Notes under the pieces: generated by a model | The model's database searches: none | What the model was told of the DNA's origin: nothing | The model's input: only the letters and a program-made list of their open reading frames with translations | Part shown: one piece after another, positions 35,624 through 44,391 of the stretch | Numbering within the stretch: position 1 is the stretch's first letter | How the letters are laid out: every line of letters begins with the position of its first letter | Origin: CAZCGA01 sp964498075 | GTDB taxonomy: Bacteria; Desulfobacterota; Binatia; HRBIN30 | Assembly: GCA_964498075.1 (NCBI GenBank) | Contig: CAZCGA010000023.1 | Span: 1-64,000 of the forward strand | Length of the DNA: 64,000 nucleotides | Reading direction: 5' to 3' | Program-made: the position numbers and the translations under genes

Positions 35624-37834
35624 CTAGTCGCCGCAGTCCGTCAGCGATGCGTTCACTGAAGAAACGACCTCCGCTGCGCTGATCGTCCCGTCGCGGTCAC
35701 GGTCACCGGCGGAGCACAGCGCAGCGTCCGCGTCGCCCAAGGCGACCTTCACCACGGCCAGTAACTCGTCGAGCGTCACGTGGAGCGACCCGTTGCAGTC
35801 GCCTACACACGCTTGCGGCGCGACGGGCGTCGTCGTTGTCGGGCTGGCGGCCGGGGTAAGCGTCGGGCCCGACGTCGTGGTCTCGGTGACGGACGCCGTC
35901 GCGGTGGCGCTGGCGGCAGCGGTTACTGTCGGCGTTGGTGTCGAAGTTTCCGTCGGCGACGGCGCCGATGTCTCGGTGGCTGAGGGCGTCGCCGCCACAG
36001 CCGGCGTTCCGGTCGCCGTGCCAAGCGGCGCCACCGTCTCCGTCGGCGTGTCGGTACAGGTCGGCGACGGAGTGGGTGTGTCGCTCCTGAATGGCGTCTG
36101 GGTCGCCGACGGAGTTGCGGACGGACCCGGTGTGTCGGTCGGAGTCGGCGCAACGGTGGGTGTCTCGTCCATGCGAACGGTCGGGTTCTCCGTCGGAGCG
36201 GTCGCCGTCGTCGCAGTCAACGTCGGGGTTGCTGAGAACGTCGGGATCGCGCTGGCATTGCCGGTAGACGTTGCCGTCATTGATCGGACCGGCGTGCGCG
36301 TCGCGGTGCGTGTCGACGCCGGCGTGAGTGTGGGGGTCTGTGTCCGCGTCAAGGTGGGTGTTCGGGTGTTGGTGGCCAGAGGTGTGGACGTTGGGGTCTG
36401 ACTCGGCGTGGTCGTGCGCGTCGGTGTCCGTGTCGGTGTGGGCGTCGACGTACTTGTGGCCGTCGACGTCGGCTTCGAGGTCCGCGACGGCGTCGCCGTA
36501 CTCGTCGCCGTGCCACCGGCGGTATGCACCGGTGTGGAGCTCCCCGTCGGCGCCGGGCTCACGGGGCGATTTTGTGTGTTCGTGGCCGTCGCGCTGCGGG
36601 TTGGCGTCCGCGTCGGCGTATCCGTTCGCGTGCTGGTTGGCGTGGACGTGTTCGTTCTCGTTGGCGTTGCGCTCGGCGTACGAGTTGGGGTCGCCGTCGG
36701 CGTCGCTGTCCGCGTGTGGGTCGGCGTCAGCGTGCTCCGCGGCGTCGCGGTGGTGCTCGGGGTGCGGGTCGGCGTGCGGCTTGCCGTAGCGGTGGCCAAC
36801 GCCGTGGCCGTCCGTGTCGCCGTTGCCGTCACCGTTCTTGTGGACGTCCGCGTAGGTGTGTGTGCGATCGCCGCCAAGACGCGGCCGATCTGGTTCGCTC
36901 CGAACTCCGTGAACCACAAGTTGCTATCCGGCCCGAGCGCGATCTCGTACGGGTTCGCGGCTGCCGCCGGCACTGGAAACTCCTTGATGACTCCCGCCGT
37001 CGTAATCACACCGATCATGTTGCCGTCGAACTCAACGAACCACAGGTTCCCGTCCGGCCCCCACGTGATGCCACCGGGGTTGCTACCCGCGGCCGGCAGA
37101 GCGAACTCGCTGATCGCCCCCGCCGGCGTGATGCGCCCGATCTTGTCCGTCTTGGATTCGGTGAACCACAGGTTGCCGTCGGGGCCGCGCGTAATGTCGC
37201 GCGGCCCACTGCCGCTGGTCACAATCGAAAACTCTTTGAATACACCCGCCGTTGTGACCCGCCCGATCTTGTTGCTCGCCACCTCGGTAAACCACAGGTT
37301 GTTGTCCGGCCCGAGGGTGATGCCGAAGGGCTCACTGCCGGGGCTTGGCGTGTCGAGCTCGTCGATCGTGCCGGTCGGCGTGATCCGTCCGATCCGGTGG
37401 CCGTCGGCCTCCGTGAACCACAGGTTGCCGTCCGGTCCGGTCGTGATGTCGCCCGGGCTGCTGTTGTCGTTGGGCAGCGGGAACTCCATCACCGTGCCCG
37501 TCACAGTAACGCGCCCAATGCGGTTGCCGGCCGACTCGGTGAACCACAGGTTTCCATCCGGGCCGCTGGTAATGGCGTTCGGCAGGCTCGACTTCGTCAG
37601 CGTCGGAAACTCCGTCACAGCTCCCTGGGGTGTGATGCGTCCGATCTGATCGCCGAACAACTCCGTGAACCACAGATTGCCGTCCGGCCCGAGGGCAATC
37701 CCGCCCGGGGCACTATCGGCGGTGGCGATCGGGAACTCGACAAAGCTCTGCGCGGCTGCCAACGCGGCGGGCAGGTTCAGGATGAGTAAGATGGCGAGCG
37801 GTGCTGGCCGGAAGCGTCTACGAGCCCAAGACAT
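35624..37834 (-). CDS. secreted seven-bladed propeller (streptogramin-lyase-like) with Thr-rich linker and EF-hand tail
   Basis: This 736-residue secreted protein has three parts. After a signal peptide (cleavage near ALAAAQS), residues about 30-330 contain seven copies of a repeat with GPDGNLWFTE and IGR(I/V)T, i.e. one full seven-bladed propeller of the Vgb_lyase type. Residues about 330-670 are a low-complexity Thr/Pro/Ser/Ala linker of TPTRTPT-like units, likely extended and possibly glycosylated. Residues 674-736 form a dockerin-like Ca2+ module with CVGDCNGSLHVTLDELLAVV and DRDRDGTISAAEVV. True lyase activity is doubtful; adhesion or surface display is more likely. Confidence 0.8.
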   Translation of the reverse strand: MSWARRRFRPAPLAILLILNLPAALAAAQSFVEFPIATADSAPGGIALGPDGNLWFTELFGDQIGRITPQGAVTEFPTLTKSSLPNAITSGPDGNLWFTESAGNRIGRVTVTGTVMEFPLPNDNSSPGDITTGPDGNLWFTEADGHRIGRITPTGTIDELDTPSPGSEPFGITLGPDNNLWFTEVASNKIGRVTTAGVFKEFSIVTSGSGPRDITRGPDGNLWFTESKTDKIGRITPAGAISEFALPAAGSNPGGITWGPDGNLWFVEFDGNMIGVITTAGVIKEFPVPAAAANPYEIALGPDSNLWFTEFGANQIGRVLAAIAHTPTRTSTRTVTATATRTATALATATASRTPTRTPSTTATPRSTLTPTHTRTATPTATPTRTPSATPTRTNTSTPTSTRTDTPTRTPTRSATATNTQNRPVSPAPTGSSTPVHTAGGTATSTATPSRTSKPTSTATSTSTPTPTRTPTRTTTPSQTPTSTPLATNTRTPTLTRTQTPTLTPASTRTATRTPVRSMTATSTGNASAIPTFSATPTLTATTATAPTENPTVRMDETPTVAPTPTDTPGPSATPSATQTPFRSDTPTPSPTCTDTPTETVAPLGTATGTPAVAATPSATETSAPSPTETSTPTPTVTAAASATATASVTETTTSGPTLTPAASPTTTTPVAPQACVGDCNGSLHVTLDELLAVVKVALGDADAALCSAGDRDRDGTISAAEVVSSVNASLTDCGD

Positions 37835-37878
37835 GTCCCGGCAAGATGCTCGACTTCGAGGCGCATGACAAGGCCGGG

Positions 37879-38655
37879 CTACGAGCTACGATTGGCGCTG
37901 CGGGCAGCCGCGAAGAACGCCACGGCGCAGAAGGCGACACTAACGAGCAGCGATGGAACGAGCGGCGGGACCGTGCCCGCCAAGGTCGGTTGAGTCAGGT
38001 AGAGACAGCGGCGCAGCGCCGCCATGCCGTAGGTCAGCGGGTTGATCGTCATGAGCAAGCGCAAGGGTGCCGGTGCACCCGTGGCTGGGAAGAACGCGCC
38101 GGAGAGCAACCAGATTGGAATCAGGATGAGGTTCATGATCGCGTGGAAGCCCTGCGTCGACTCCATCCGCCACGCGATGATCAGCCCCAGGCTGGTGAGC
38201 GCGAGGGCGACAATGGTCATCACCACCGTCGTGGCGGCCACCGAGAGCGGCGTCAGCGAGATGCCGACCAGCGGCGCGATCAGCAGACACAGGACACCTT
38301 GCACCACGGCGAGCGTCGTCCCTCCGAGCGCCTGGCCGAGCACGATGCTCCAGCGCGGCACGGGCGCGACCAAGACGCCCTGCAGGAAACCTTCACGACG
38401 ATCTTCCACGGTGGAGATCGTGGCGAAGATGGCGGTGAACAGCAGCACCAACGCGATGGTGCCCGGATAGAAATAGGCGACGTAGTTGGTTCCGGCCGCC
38501 GCGCCTGCCGGCCGGAACGAGGCGTTGAGCCCGCCGCCCAGCAGCAACCAGAACACCAGCGGCTGCACCAGCGCGCCGGTGAGGCGGCTGCGTTGGCGCA
38601 CGAAGCGCACCATCTCGCGACGCCACAACGCGAAGACGGGCAAGAGCAGGTGCAT
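37879..38655 (-). CDS. ABC-2 type transporter permease
   Basis: This 258-residue integral membrane protein has about six helices, a re-entrant amphipathic start (LPVFALWRREMVRFVRQRSR) and the ABC-2 segment EDRREGFLQGVLVAPVPRWS. It forms the membrane half of an exporter with the ATPase just upstream. ATG at 38655 is chosen; a GTG at 38730 would overlap the ATPase end by 23 bases but adds an atypical Gly/Asp-rich leader. The cargo is unknown; daunorubicin/Nod-type exporters have this layout. Confidence 0.85.
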   Translation of the reverse strand: MHLLLPVFALWRREMVRFVRQRSRLTGALVQPLVFWLLLGGGLNASFRPAGAAAGTNYVAYFYPGTIALVLLFTAIFATISTVEDRREGFLQGVLVAPVPRWSIVLGQALGGTTLAVVQGVLCLLIAPLVGISLTPLSVAATTVVMTIVALALTSLGLIIAWRMESTQGFHAIMNLILIPIWLLSGAFFPATGAPAPLRLLMTINPLTYGMAALRRCLYLTQPTLAGTVPPLVPSLLVSVAFCAVAFFAAARSANRSS

Positions 38656-38707
38656 CAAGACACCGACCTCGCGGGCCGGGACGCCGGCGTGACCGCTACC
38701 ATCACCG

Positions 38708-39652
38708 TCATTCTGTCGGAACCCCTTCACCGTCTGCCCAGAAGCGGTGACCCGTGAGATGAATGAAGACGTCTTCGAGCGTCGGCTTGCCGTAGGTCAC
38801 CAAGGTCACATCGGCGGGAAATGCCTCGACGAGGTCGCGGACGAACTCGTGCCCACGTGGCCGCTCGATGCGCAGCGTCCCGTCGACCACGGCAGGCTCA
38901 CAGCCGAAGCGTGCGCGGATCTTCAACCGCAGCGCCTCGGGCTCCTGCGTCTGTACGGCGACCACGTCGCCGCCGACCTCGTCCTTGAGCGCCGCCGGCG
39001 CGCCGACGCGAACCAGCTTGCCCTGGTGCAAGATGGCGACGCGGTCGCAGCGCTCCGCCTCTTCCATGTAGTGCGTCGTCAGCACCACCGTGACCCCCTC
39101 CTGCTCGCGCAGCTGCCGCAAGTACTGCATGAAGTCGCGTCGTGCGCCCGGGTCGAGGCCAGTGCTGGGCTCGTCCAGCAACAGCAGCGGCGGCTGATGC
39201 AGCAGCGCCTTCGCCAACTCGGTCCGTCTCTGCAGACCGCCCGACAGCGTCTCGACCCGGTCGCGGGCGCGGTCGGCAAGCCCGACGCGCTGCAGCACCG
39301 CGGCGGTGCGCGCGCGCAGCACGGCGCCGCGCAAGCCGTACAGGTGACCGTGGCACGACAAGTTCTCCGTCACGGTGAGCTTGCCGTCCAGGCTCGGATG
39401 CTGGAACACCACGCCGAGGTGTCGGCGCACCGCGTCCGGCACGGACAGCGCATCGCCGAAGATCACCGCAGAGCCGCCGCTTGGCGACAGCAGCGTCGAG
39501 AGGATCTTGAACAGGGTCGTCTTGCCACCACCATTCGGCCCCAGCAGCCCGAACACTTCGCCGCGTCCGACCGTAAAGCTGACGTCGTCGAGCGCCACGC
39601 GGCTGCCGTAGACATGGCGCAGCCGATCGACCTGGATTGCAGCGGATTCCAT
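38708..39652 (-). CDS. ABC-2 transporter ATP-binding protein
   Basis: This 314-residue ATPase has Walker A GPNGGGKTTL, signature LSGGLQRR, Walker B LLLLDEPSTGLD and the switch THYMEEAE, plus a C-terminal extension (about 85 residues) typical of DrrA/CcmA-like exporters. The signature has GGLQ instead of the more usual GGQ or GGMK, still within known variation. ATG at 39652 is preferred to a TTG 13 codons earlier. It follows the DUF983 gene after 19 bases and precedes the permease, so the three probably form one transcript. Confidence 0.9.
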   Translation of the reverse strand: MESAAIQVDRLRHVYGSRVALDDVSFTVGRGEVFGLLGPNGGGKTTLFKILSTLLSPSGGSAVIFGDALSVPDAVRRHLGVVFQHPSLDGKLTVTENLSCHGHLYGLRGAVLRARTAAVLQRVGLADRARDRVETLSGGLQRRTELAKALLHQPPLLLLDEPSTGLDPGARRDFMQYLRQLREQEGVTVVLTTHYMEEAERCDRVAILHQGKLVRVGAPAALKDEVGGDVVAVQTQEPEALRLKIRARFGCEPAVVDGTLRIERPRGHEFVRDLVEAFPADVTLVTYGKPTLEDVFIHLTGHRFWADGEGVPTE

Positions 39653-39671
39653 TCGGGGTCGCCCAAGACGT

Positions 39672-40061
39672 TCAGACGTTGCGACGGGCAACCACTCGGA
39701 GCGGCGGTTCTTCGGGGTTGAGGAAATGATCCACCGCCAGCCAGAGGCTCTTCGAGTGGCGATAGAAGCAGAGTGGAAAGGCCACCCCGAAGGCGCTCCA
39801 CATCAGGATTTGCACCGTCAGCGAGAGGCTGGTGTAGGTGTCGAGCAACAGAAACCCTGCGATCGTCGGGATCGCAGTCGCCGCATAGTTGATGTAGATC
39901 GCACCGACGAAGTAGCCGGGCTCGCGCTCGTAGGTGAGCCCGCACCCGCTGCACTGCGCGTACATGGCAAAGATTCCACGGAACAGCTCCCCCTCGCCGC
40001 AGCGCGGGCACCGCAGGCGCAACGCCCGGTTGGCGGCCTTGCCGAAACCTCGCAACGTCAT
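39672..40061 (-). CDS. DUF983 family zinc-ribbon membrane protein
   Basis: This 129-residue protein has an N-terminal zinc ribbon (LRCPRCGEGELFRG ... CSGCGLTYE) followed by two hydrophobic helices around GAIYINYAATAIPTIAGFLL and a VQILMWSAFGVAFPL segment. This is the DUF983 arrangement, found in many proteobacteria and sometimes linked to cytochrome oxidase or lipid genes; the function is unknown. ATG at 40061 is the likely start, with GTG at 40082 as alternative. Divergent from the PNPOx-like gene. Confidence 0.85.
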   Translation of the reverse strand: MTLRGFGKAANRALRLRCPRCGEGELFRGIFAMYAQCSGCGLTYEREPGYFVGAIYINYAATAIPTIAGFLLLDTYTSLSLTVQILMWSAFGVAFPLCFYRHSKSLWLAVDHFLNPEEPPLRVVARRNV

Positions 40062-40209
40062 ATCGTGTTCGCATACTGCCACACGCCGTTGCGGTCTGGA
40101 AGGTTGCGGTCACCCGTTGCCGTGTCGAGCTATCGCCATCGGTCCCGACTCGTGGCAGAATGACGGTCCAGTTCGGCAACCGGCCCCAAGGCCGGGTTTT
40201 CGGGGAAGC

Positions 40210-40650
40210 ATGATTGAAGAAGTCGATCAGTACCTGCGGCAGCGGCGCTCGATGGTGTTGGCGACACACCTCGACGGTGAGGTACGCGCCTCCACCGCGT
40301 GCTTCGCGGTCGGTGAGAGCATGGCGCTCTATTTCTTCGTGTTCCGCGACTCCGTCAAGCATCGAGGGATCATGGAACGCCCACAGGTCTCGCTGATTGT
40401 CGATGACGGCTTCACGATCCCCATGCGCGGTGTGGAGATCATCGGCAGTGCCAGCGTGGTGGAGGGTGTCGAGCGGCGCTTGGGGCAGGATCTGCTGACG
40501 CAGAAGTTTCCCGACTTCGAGAGCGTATGGGGTGATCCGCGCATCCTCATCGTGCGCGTGACACCCGATCGTGTACGCTACACCGATTGGACCCAGGGCG
40601 CCGGCCAGAGCCGCGAGGCCAGCCTGACGCCGCGCCCGGCCGCGTCCTGA
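40210..40650 (+). CDS. pyridoxamine 5'-phosphate oxidase-like flavin-binding protein
   Basis: This 146-residue split-barrel protein opens IEEVDQYLRQRRSMVLATH and has DGEVRASTACFAVG and KHRGIMERPQVSLIVDD, the pattern of small FMN- or F420-binding PNPOx-fold proteins. Members reduce or bind diverse small molecules; the short length and lack of PLP-specific residues argue against vitamin B6 biosynthesis. GGGGAAG stands before the ATG at 40210. Confidence 0.75.
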   Translation: MIEEVDQYLRQRRSMVLATHLDGEVRASTACFAVGESMALYFFVFRDSVKHRGIMERPQVSLIVDDGFTIPMRGVEIIGSASVVEGVERRLGQDLLTQKFPDFESVWGDPRILIVRVTPDRVRYTDWTQGAGQSREASLTPRPAAS

Positions 40651-40843
40651 ACCGACAGCGCGAGGTAGATAATCGTCGGGTACACCGCGGAGAAGACCCG
40701 CAAGTGCAGCTTCACGTACCTGCGTCCCTTTGCGAAATTCCAGCCGCCTCGGTAGAAGACGCATGGCCGGGGGTGCCTTCTCGCGGTAGGGCACGGCGTC
40801 GGCGGTCGCTGGTGAACACTACCGCGCGAGCGAGAGGCTCCGT

Positions 40844-41731
40844 ATGCGCCGGCTGGGTCAGCGTGTGAAATTCGGTCGACCTGTCGCGACGCTGGCCGTC
40901 GCTGTGCTGGCGGGCGTTGTGGCCTGGGAAGTGCCCTGGGTCTTCGCGCCGCTCGCAGCCGGCGGATCCGACGCCAGCGCACCGATTGCCCGAGAAGCAC
41001 CGACCGGGATCACTGCACGCGGGCGCCTCGAACCCAAGGACAGGGTCATCAAGGTCGCTGGCCCCTCACAGCCCACCGTCTTCGTCAACGTCATTCGCGA
41101 GCTGTACGTGAAGGAGGGCGATGCCGTCAGCGCTGGCCAGGTCATCGGTATCTTGGATAGCCACGCCAGCAAGGAAGCGGCGGTGGCCCGCCTGCGAGCG
41201 GAGCTCTCCTACGCGCAACTGCAGTATCGGCGGGTCGAACGACTCTACCGCAAAAAAGTCGTGTCCGCCGAGGAGCAAGACGAATGGCTCACCAAACTCG
41301 ACGTCGCCAAGGCACAGCTGCAGCAGGCCGAAGCCGAATTCGAGCTCGCCCGCATCCGAGCACCGATCAACGGGCAGGTGCTCAAGATTCACGCTTATCC
41401 CGGAGAACGAGTGGGTTTGAACGGTATCCTCGAGTTAGGAAACACGGATGAGATGTATGCGGTCGCCGAAGTGTATGAAAGCGACATCGGCCGCGTGCGA
41501 ACGGGTCAACGAGCCACCGTCACCAGCCCCGCATTGAGTGAGCAAATGCAGGGCACAGTCGAACGCATCGGCGCGAAAGTGGGGAAAATGGACGTGCTGG
41601 ATGAAGACCCGGCGGCGAAGACCGACGCGCGCGTCGTCGAGGTCCGCATCCGGCTGGACGACGGCAAGCGCGTGGCGGGCCTCACCAACTTGAAAGTGGA
41701 CGTTCGGATCAGTCCCCTGAGCTTGCCCTAA
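40844..41731 (+). CDS. DevB-like membrane fusion protein of ABC exporter
   Basis: This 295-residue HlyD-type periplasmic adaptor has an N-terminal anchor helix (about 13-32) and then GITARGRLEPKDRVIKVAGP, VIRELYVKEGDAVSAGQVIG (lipoyl half), a short coiled-coil hairpin rich in Ala/Glu/Arg, IRAPINGQVLKI (second lipoyl half) and a beta-barrel with AVAEVYESDIGRVRTGQ. This is the DevB pattern of DevBCA exporters, which move glycolipids or similar molecules in cyanobacteria. The hairpin is short, about 55 residues per pair. It is the first gene of a five-gene co-directional cluster; 193 bases before it show no clear gene. Confidence 0.88.
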   Translation: MRRLGQRVKFGRPVATLAVAVLAGVVAWEVPWVFAPLAAGGSDASAPIAREAPTGITARGRLEPKDRVIKVAGPSQPTVFVNVIRELYVKEGDAVSAGQVIGILDSHASKEAAVARLRAELSYAQLQYRRVERLYRKKVVSAEEQDEWLTKLDVAKAQLQQAEAEFELARIRAPINGQVLKIHAYPGERVGLNGILELGNTDEMYAVAEVYESDIGRVRTGQRATVTSPALSEQMQGTVERIGAKVGKMDVLDEDPAAKTDARVVEVRIRLDDGKRVAGLTNLKVDVRISPLSLP

Positions 41732-41772
41732 ACTTGCCGATGGCGCCGTCAAACGAAACCGAGATGTAAACC

Positions 41773-42924
41773 ATGCGGGCTTTCTCGCTTGCCAGCCGGC
41801 AGCTCACCCGCGAGCGGTTGCGCTTGCTCGTAGCGGTTGCCGGGGTGGCCTTTGCAGTCGTGCTGATGCTCATGCAGCTCGGGTTTCGCAACGCCTTGTT
41901 CGCGAGCGCGGTGCGCTTTCACTCCCGTCTGCAAGGTGAAGTGTTCCTGATCAGTCCGCGATCGATGTTCCTCGCGTCCATGCAGAGTTTCAGTTGGCGG
42001 CGGCTCTACCAAGCGCTGGCCTTTCGCGGCGTCAAGGCCGTCATGCCGGTGTACACAAACGTCGCCTATTGGAAGAACCCCTACAATGGTACGACCCATC
42101 GGCTATTCATCGCCGCGTTCGACCCAATACAGCCGGCGCTCGACATCGAAGGCATGGGGCCACACTTGGATGCCCTGCGAAAGCCCGACGTCGTCTTGTT
42201 CGACGAGGCTTCGCGGCCGGACTTCGGAGCGGTCCCCGAGCACTTCCGCCACGGCGAGACAATTGGGGCCGAGCTCGAAGGTCGCGAGGTTTCCGTCATT
42301 GGCTTGTTCACGCTCGGCACCTCGTTCGGAATCGATGGCAACTTGATCACCAGCGATTTGAACTTCCTCCGCTTGTTCCGCTCTCACAAAGAAGGGCTGA
42401 TTCAGATTGGCGTCATCCAGCTGCAACCGGGATCCGATCCGCAAGCCGTTCGAGACGCGCTCGCCGCCGAGCTCCCACGCGACGTGGACGTGCTGACGAA
42501 AGCGCAATTCATGCAGCGCGAGATTGACTACTGGGCCTCGGCGACGCCGATCGGATTCGTCTTCACGTTCGGCGCGATCATGGGATTCGTCGTCGGCATG
42601 GTGATCGTCTACCAGATTCTCTTCTCCGACGTCTCCGATCACCTGGCGGAATACGCTACGCTGAAGGCGATGGGCTACCGAGACGCGTATCTGTTCGGCG
42701 TGGTGTTGTTCGAGGCCGTTGCGCTCGCGGTGCTCGGCTACCTTCCCGGTCTCGCCGTCAGCTTCCAACTCTATCGCCTCACGAACCAGGCCACGCATCT
42801 GCCGATGAACTTGAGCCTCGAGGTCGGCGCCGGCGTCCTCGCGCTGACGATCGTGATGTGTAGCGTCTCGGGGATGATCGCCGTGCGGAAGGTGCGCTCG
42901 GCCGACCCCGCGGAAATTTTCTGA
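41773..42924 (+). CDS. DevC-like FtsX-type permease
   Basis: This 383-residue permease is of the MacB/FtsX superfamily. An N-terminal helix (LRLLVAVAGVAFAVVLMLMQ) is followed by a large extracytoplasmic domain (about 45-250) and three C-terminal helices including FTFGAIMGFVVGMVIVYQIL and EYATLKAMGYRDAYLFGVV. The last block is the coupling helix region of DevC. It lies 41 bases after the adaptor and 12 bases before the ATPase. Such permeases work by mechanotransmission and typically pull substrate from the outer leaflet into the periplasmic adaptor. Confidence 0.9.
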   Translation: MRAFSLASRQLTRERLRLLVAVAGVAFAVVLMLMQLGFRNALFASAVRFHSRLQGEVFLISPRSMFLASMQSFSWRRLYQALAFRGVKAVMPVYTNVAYWKNPYNGTTHRLFIAAFDPIQPALDIEGMGPHLDALRKPDVVLFDEASRPDFGAVPEHFRHGETIGAELEGREVSVIGLFTLGTSFGIDGNLITSDLNFLRLFRSHKEGLIQIGVIQLQPGSDPQAVRDALAAELPRDVDVLTKAQFMQREIDYWASATPIGFVFTFGAIMGFVVGMVIVYQILFSDVSDHLAEYATLKAMGYRDAYLFGVVLFEAVALAVLGYLPGLAVSFQLYRLTNQATHLPMNLSLEVGAGVLALTIVMCSVSGMIAVRKVRSADPAEIF

Positions 42925-42936
42925 GGGTCCGCCGCC

Positions 42937-44331
42937 GTGTCGCTCGAGCCTGTCATCGTCGTCGAGAGCCTGAATCACCATTACGGCGCCGCAACCCTCC
43001 GAAAACAGATCTTGTTCGACGTGACGGCGGAGGTTCGTCCCGGCGAGATCGTCATCATGACCGGTCCGTCCGGATCGGGAAAGACCACGCTACTCAGTCT
43101 CATCGGCGGCCTGCGCTCGGTACAGCAGGGCGGCCTCAAGGTGCTCGGCCATGAGCTCAACGGTGCGTCGAAGAACTTGTTGGCGCGCGTGCGCAAGAGC
43201 ATCGGCTACATCTTCCAAGCCCACAACCTCTTGGATTCCATCACCGCGGCGCAGAACGTGGAGATGTCGGTGCACTTGCAGGCTGACGTGTCGAAAAAGG
43301 CCGGCCACGAACGAGCGATGGCGATGCTCCGGAGCGTCGGCTTGGGGGAGCGGATTCACCACTACCCCGATCAATTGTCGGGGGGACAGAAGCAGCGCGT
43401 CGCCATCGCGCGCGCGCTGGTGAGCCAACCGCAGGTGATCCTGGCCGACGAACCGACCGCGGCCTTGGACAAGCAATCGGGTCGCGACGTCGTAGAGCTG
43501 ATGCAGACGCTCGCCAAACACCAAGGATGTACGGTGCTCCTCGTCACTCACGACAACCGCATTCTCGATATCGCCGATCGCATCATCCACATGGAAGACG
43601 GCCGGTTGTCGTCGTTTGCCAACGCCGTGCTGTCGGGTACGAAGAACCTCCTGGAGCTGCTGGCGCAGAACAATCGCCGCGGCGAGCTGACGCGTCAAAT
43701 GGAGGGCATGCTGCTGCCGCAGTTTACCAGCCTGGTGGAGCAGGTGACCGCCGAGTTCCAGCACTTTCTGAACGCTATTGACCTGCTCAACCACGACGCC
43801 TTCGAGAGCATGCTCGAGCAGGTGATCGAGGCGTTCACCCTCAAGGTAGGGCAGATTATCGAGGCCGAACGGGCGACGCTGTTCCTGCTCGACGAAGCGG
43901 CGGGTGAGCTGTGGTCGAAGGTCGCGCAAGACGACGGGTCCAAACCGCTGGAGATCCGGATTCCGAGTCGGTCGGGTGTTGCTGGCCACGTTGCCACCAC
44001 CGGGCAGGCGCTCAACGTGTCCGATGCCTACGCGGAGCCGTTGTTCAATCGTGCGGTCGACGAGCAAACCGGCTATCGCACACGGACCATCTTGTGCGCG
44101 CCGATCTTCGATCGGCAAAGCCACGTGCTGGGCGTCATCCAACTCTTGAACAAGATCGGGGGCGGCGCTTTTGGGGCCGCGGACGAGCAGCGCTTGAACG
44201 CATTCGGTTCAGCATTCGCGATCGTCTTGGAAAGCTGGTCGCACATGCGCCAGCAGCAGTTGAGTGCGGCGAGAGCGGCGCGGTCGGCGGAAGTGACGAC
44301 CGGCGTCACCAGCAGCGGGAGTGTCAGCTAG
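42937..44331 (+). CDS. DevA-like ABC ATPase fused to a cyclic-nucleotide-type GAF domain
   Basis: This 464-residue protein has an ABC ATPase at residues 1-230 with Walker A GPSGSGKTT (43-51), signature LSGGQKQR (about 145), Walker B VILADEPTA and the switch LLVTHD, matching DevA/LolD. A helical linker (230-270) leads to a GAF domain (about 275-450). That domain ends NKIGGGAFGAADE (405-417), which fits the NKxnFx3DE signature of cyclic-nucleotide-binding GAF domains in PDEs and CyaB-type cyclases. DevA proteins are normally about 230 residues, so the fusion doubles the length. A cyclase gene follows 60 bases downstream. Control of the exporter by a cyclic nucleotide is inferred. Confidence 0.9.
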   Translation: MSLEPVIVVESLNHHYGAATLRKQILFDVTAEVRPGEIVIMTGPSGSGKTTLLSLIGGLRSVQQGGLKVLGHELNGASKNLLARVRKSIGYIFQAHNLLDSITAAQNVEMSVHLQADVSKKAGHERAMAMLRSVGLGERIHHYPDQLSGGQKQRVAIARALVSQPQVILADEPTAALDKQSGRDVVELMQTLAKHQGCTVLLVTHDNRILDIADRIIHMEDGRLSSFANAVLSGTKNLLELLAQNNRRGELTRQMEGMLLPQFTSLVEQVTAEFQHFLNAIDLLNHDAFESMLEQVIEAFTLKVGQIIEAERATLFLLDEAAGELWSKVAQDDGSKPLEIRIPSRSGVAGHVATTGQALNVSDAYAEPLFNRAVDEQTGYRTRTILCAPIFDRQSHVLGVIQLLNKIGGGAFGAADEQRLNAFGSAFAIVLESWSHMRQQQLSAARAARSAEVTTGVTSSGSVS

Positions 44332-44391
44332 CGAACGCGCGCCGGCGCCAAGAGGCGGAAAAACGCAGGCTCACAACCAAGCAGGTGCCAG

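Noticed and set aside
36408..37649. 413-codon open frame on the + strand with Val-Gly repeats
   Set aside because: It is the complement of the Thr/Pro linker and propeller repeats; the repetitive DNA leaves several frames open. No start signal or family match.
40651..40843. Minus-strand fragment reading KLHLRVFSAVYPTIIYLALS
   Set aside because: Looks protein-like but is short, has no start and matches nothing recognised; not enough to call a gene remnant.
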